In this document: positions 62,301 to 64,000 of the stretch, piece by piece | Position numbering within the stretch: the first letter of the stretch is position 1 | Layout of the letters: every line of letters begins with the position of its first letter | NCBI GenBank assembly: GCA_032207245.1 | Contig: CM063509.1 | Location: 703,774-767,773 of the forward strand | Reading direction: 5' to 3' | From: Pardosa pseudoannulata | Lineage: Eukaryota > Arthropoda > Arachnida > Araneae > Lycosidae | Length of the DNA stretch: 64,000 nt | Position numbers and translations under genes: made by a program | Notes under the pieces: generated by a model | What the model was told of the DNA's origin: nothing | What the model saw: only the letters and a program-made list of their open reading frames with translations | Database searches by the model: none

Positions 62301-64000
62301 ACCTACACGGTGATATGCATTGTTCCATGTTTCAACAGAAAATGGAGGAGTTATTTGGGTATATTTCCGAAAACAGCGGAAAATTCGCAAAATTCAACTA
62401 CAGAAAATTTACACGTTCGCGATTCTGCTCTTATAAACAGAATGAATTATAATAAATATAGTATCAATCTCTTCGTCTTTAAAAGACCTACACGGTGATA
62501 TGCATTGTTCCATGTTTCAACAGAAAATGGAGGAGTTATTTGGGTATATTTCCGAAAACAGCGGAAAATTCGCAAAATTCAACTACAGAAAATTTACACG
62601 TTCGCGATTCTGCTCTTATAAATGTAATGAATTATAATAAATATAGTATCAATCACTTCGTCTTTAAAAGACCTACACGGTGATATGCATTGTTCCATGT
62701 TTCAACAGAAAATGGAGGAGTTATTTGGGTATATTTCCGAAAACAGCGGAAAATTCGCAAAATTCAACTACAGAAAATTTACACGTTCGCGATTCTGCTC
62801 TTATAAACAGAATGAATTATAATAAATATAGTATCAATCTCTTCGTCTTTAAAAGACCTACACGATGATATGCATTGTTCCATGTTTCAACAGAAAATGG
62901 AGGAGTTATTTGGGTATATTTCCGAAAACAGCGGAAAATTCGCAAAATTCAACTACAGAAAATTTACACGTTCGCGATTCTGCTCTTATAAACAGAATGA
63001 ATTATAATAAATATAGTATCAATCTCTTCGTCTTTAAAAGACCTACACGGTGATATGCATTGTTCCATGTTTCAACAGAAAATGGAGGAGTTATTTGGGT
63101 ATATTTCCGAAAACAGCGGAAAATTCGCAAAATTCAACTACAGAAAATTTACACGTTCGCGATTCTGCTCTTATAAACATAATGAATTATAATAAATATA
63201 GTATCAATCCCTTCGTCTTTAAAAGACCTACACGGTGATATGCATTGTTCCATGTTTCAACAGAAAATGGAGGAGTTATTTAAATATATTTCCGAAAACA
63301 GCGGAAAATTCGCAAAATTCAACTACAGAAAATTTACACGTTCGCGATTCTGCTCTTATAAACAGAATAAATTATATAAAATATAGTATCAAACTCTTCG
63401 TCTTTAAAAGACCTACACGGTGATATGCATTGTTCCATGTTTCAACAGAAAATGGAGGAGTTATTTGGGTATATTTCCGAAAACAGCGGAAAATTCGCAA
63501 AATTCAACTACAGAAAATTTACACGTTCGCGATTCTGCTCTTATAAACAGAATGAATTATAATAAATATAGTATCAAAATCTTCGTCTTTAAAAGACCTA
63601 CACGGTGATATGCATTGTTCCATGTTTCAACAGAAAATGGAGGAGTTATTTGGGTATATTTCCGAAAACAGCGGAAAATTCGCAAAATTCAACTACAGAA
63701 AATTTACACGTTCGCGATTCTGCTCTTATAAACAGAATGAATTATAATAAATATAGTATCAATCTCTTCGTCTTTAAGAGACCTACAAGGTGATATGCAT
63801 TGTTCCATGTTTCAACAGAAAATGGAGGAGTTATTTGGTTATATTTCCGAAAACAGCGGAAAATTCGCAAAATTCAACTACAGAAAATTTACACGTTCGC
63901 GATTCTGCTCTTATAAACATAATGAATTATAATAAATATAGTATCAATCTCTTCGTCTTTTAAAGACCTACACGGTGATATGCATTGTTCCATGTTTCAA
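56319..64000 (-). repeat. Satellite array block 3, inverted, about 41 copies
   Basis: The same 185-bp monomer in reverse complement (landmarks CGGTGATATGCATTGTTCC, TTCCGAAAACAGCGGAA and CGTTCGCGATTCTGC). Spacing is regular, with small exceptions near 59930-59970, 61060-61080, 61910-61925 and 62020-62110, the last being a reverse-strand partly type-B monomer. The copies resemble the homogeneous core of block 2. The + strand open frames here are the same spurious frames seen on the minus strand before the gap. The array continues past the window end. Confidence 0.97.

Overview
The window is eukaryotic, non-coding repeat DNA for about 90% of its length. It is dominated by a tandem satellite with a 185-bp monomer (about 32% GC, counted by hand on 22141-22325), present in roughly 310 copies. 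There are three blocks: 1-9072 and 15331-56218 in one orientation, and 56319-64000 in the opposite orientation behind a 100-N assembly gap (56219-56318). The very AT-rich background, spliced PIF/Harbinger-type genes, AT microsatellite and nucleosome-sized satellite indicate an animal draft scaffold. A BESS-like protein tail favours an invertebrate such as an arthropod, but I cannot name the species. No bacterial gene, operon, rRNA, tRNA or CRISPR array is visible.

Layout. Block 1 (1-9072) is a comparatively diverged array with a 9-monomer higher-order repeat near 481-3810 and several rearranged monomers. From 9073 to about 13600 the array is interrupted by remains of a PIF/Harbinger DNA transposon. 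Its transposase gene lies on the + strand, with frame-damaged 5' exon remnants at 9309-9414 and 9512-9630 and an intact catalytic exon at 10340-11288. A convergent minus-strand exon (13195-13423) has a BESS-like C-terminus and is probably the accessory MADF/Myb-like gene. Between them lie about four copies of a ~300-bp tandem unit in which pieces have been replaced by satellite fragments. From 13516 to 15330 is a mosaic: short exon-like single-copy pieces cut up by satellite patches. 15331-17719 is a scrambled array edge, and 17720-56218 is the regular, increasingly homogeneous core with local higher-order duplications. After the gap the same satellite runs inverted to the window end.

Functionally, only the Harbinger pair resembles genes. 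In this family a DDE nuclease works with a small DNA-binding partner that helps nuclear import and target recognition. Here the nuclease exon is well preserved, but the 5' part has three apparent 1-nt deletions and lacks a recognisable splice donor, so the copy is a pseudogene unless those are sequencing errors. The many 62-codon open frames in the satellite are by-products of homogenised repeats. The most unusual feature is the mosaic zone, where satellite segments appear to substitute for, rather than simply insert into, other repeats.
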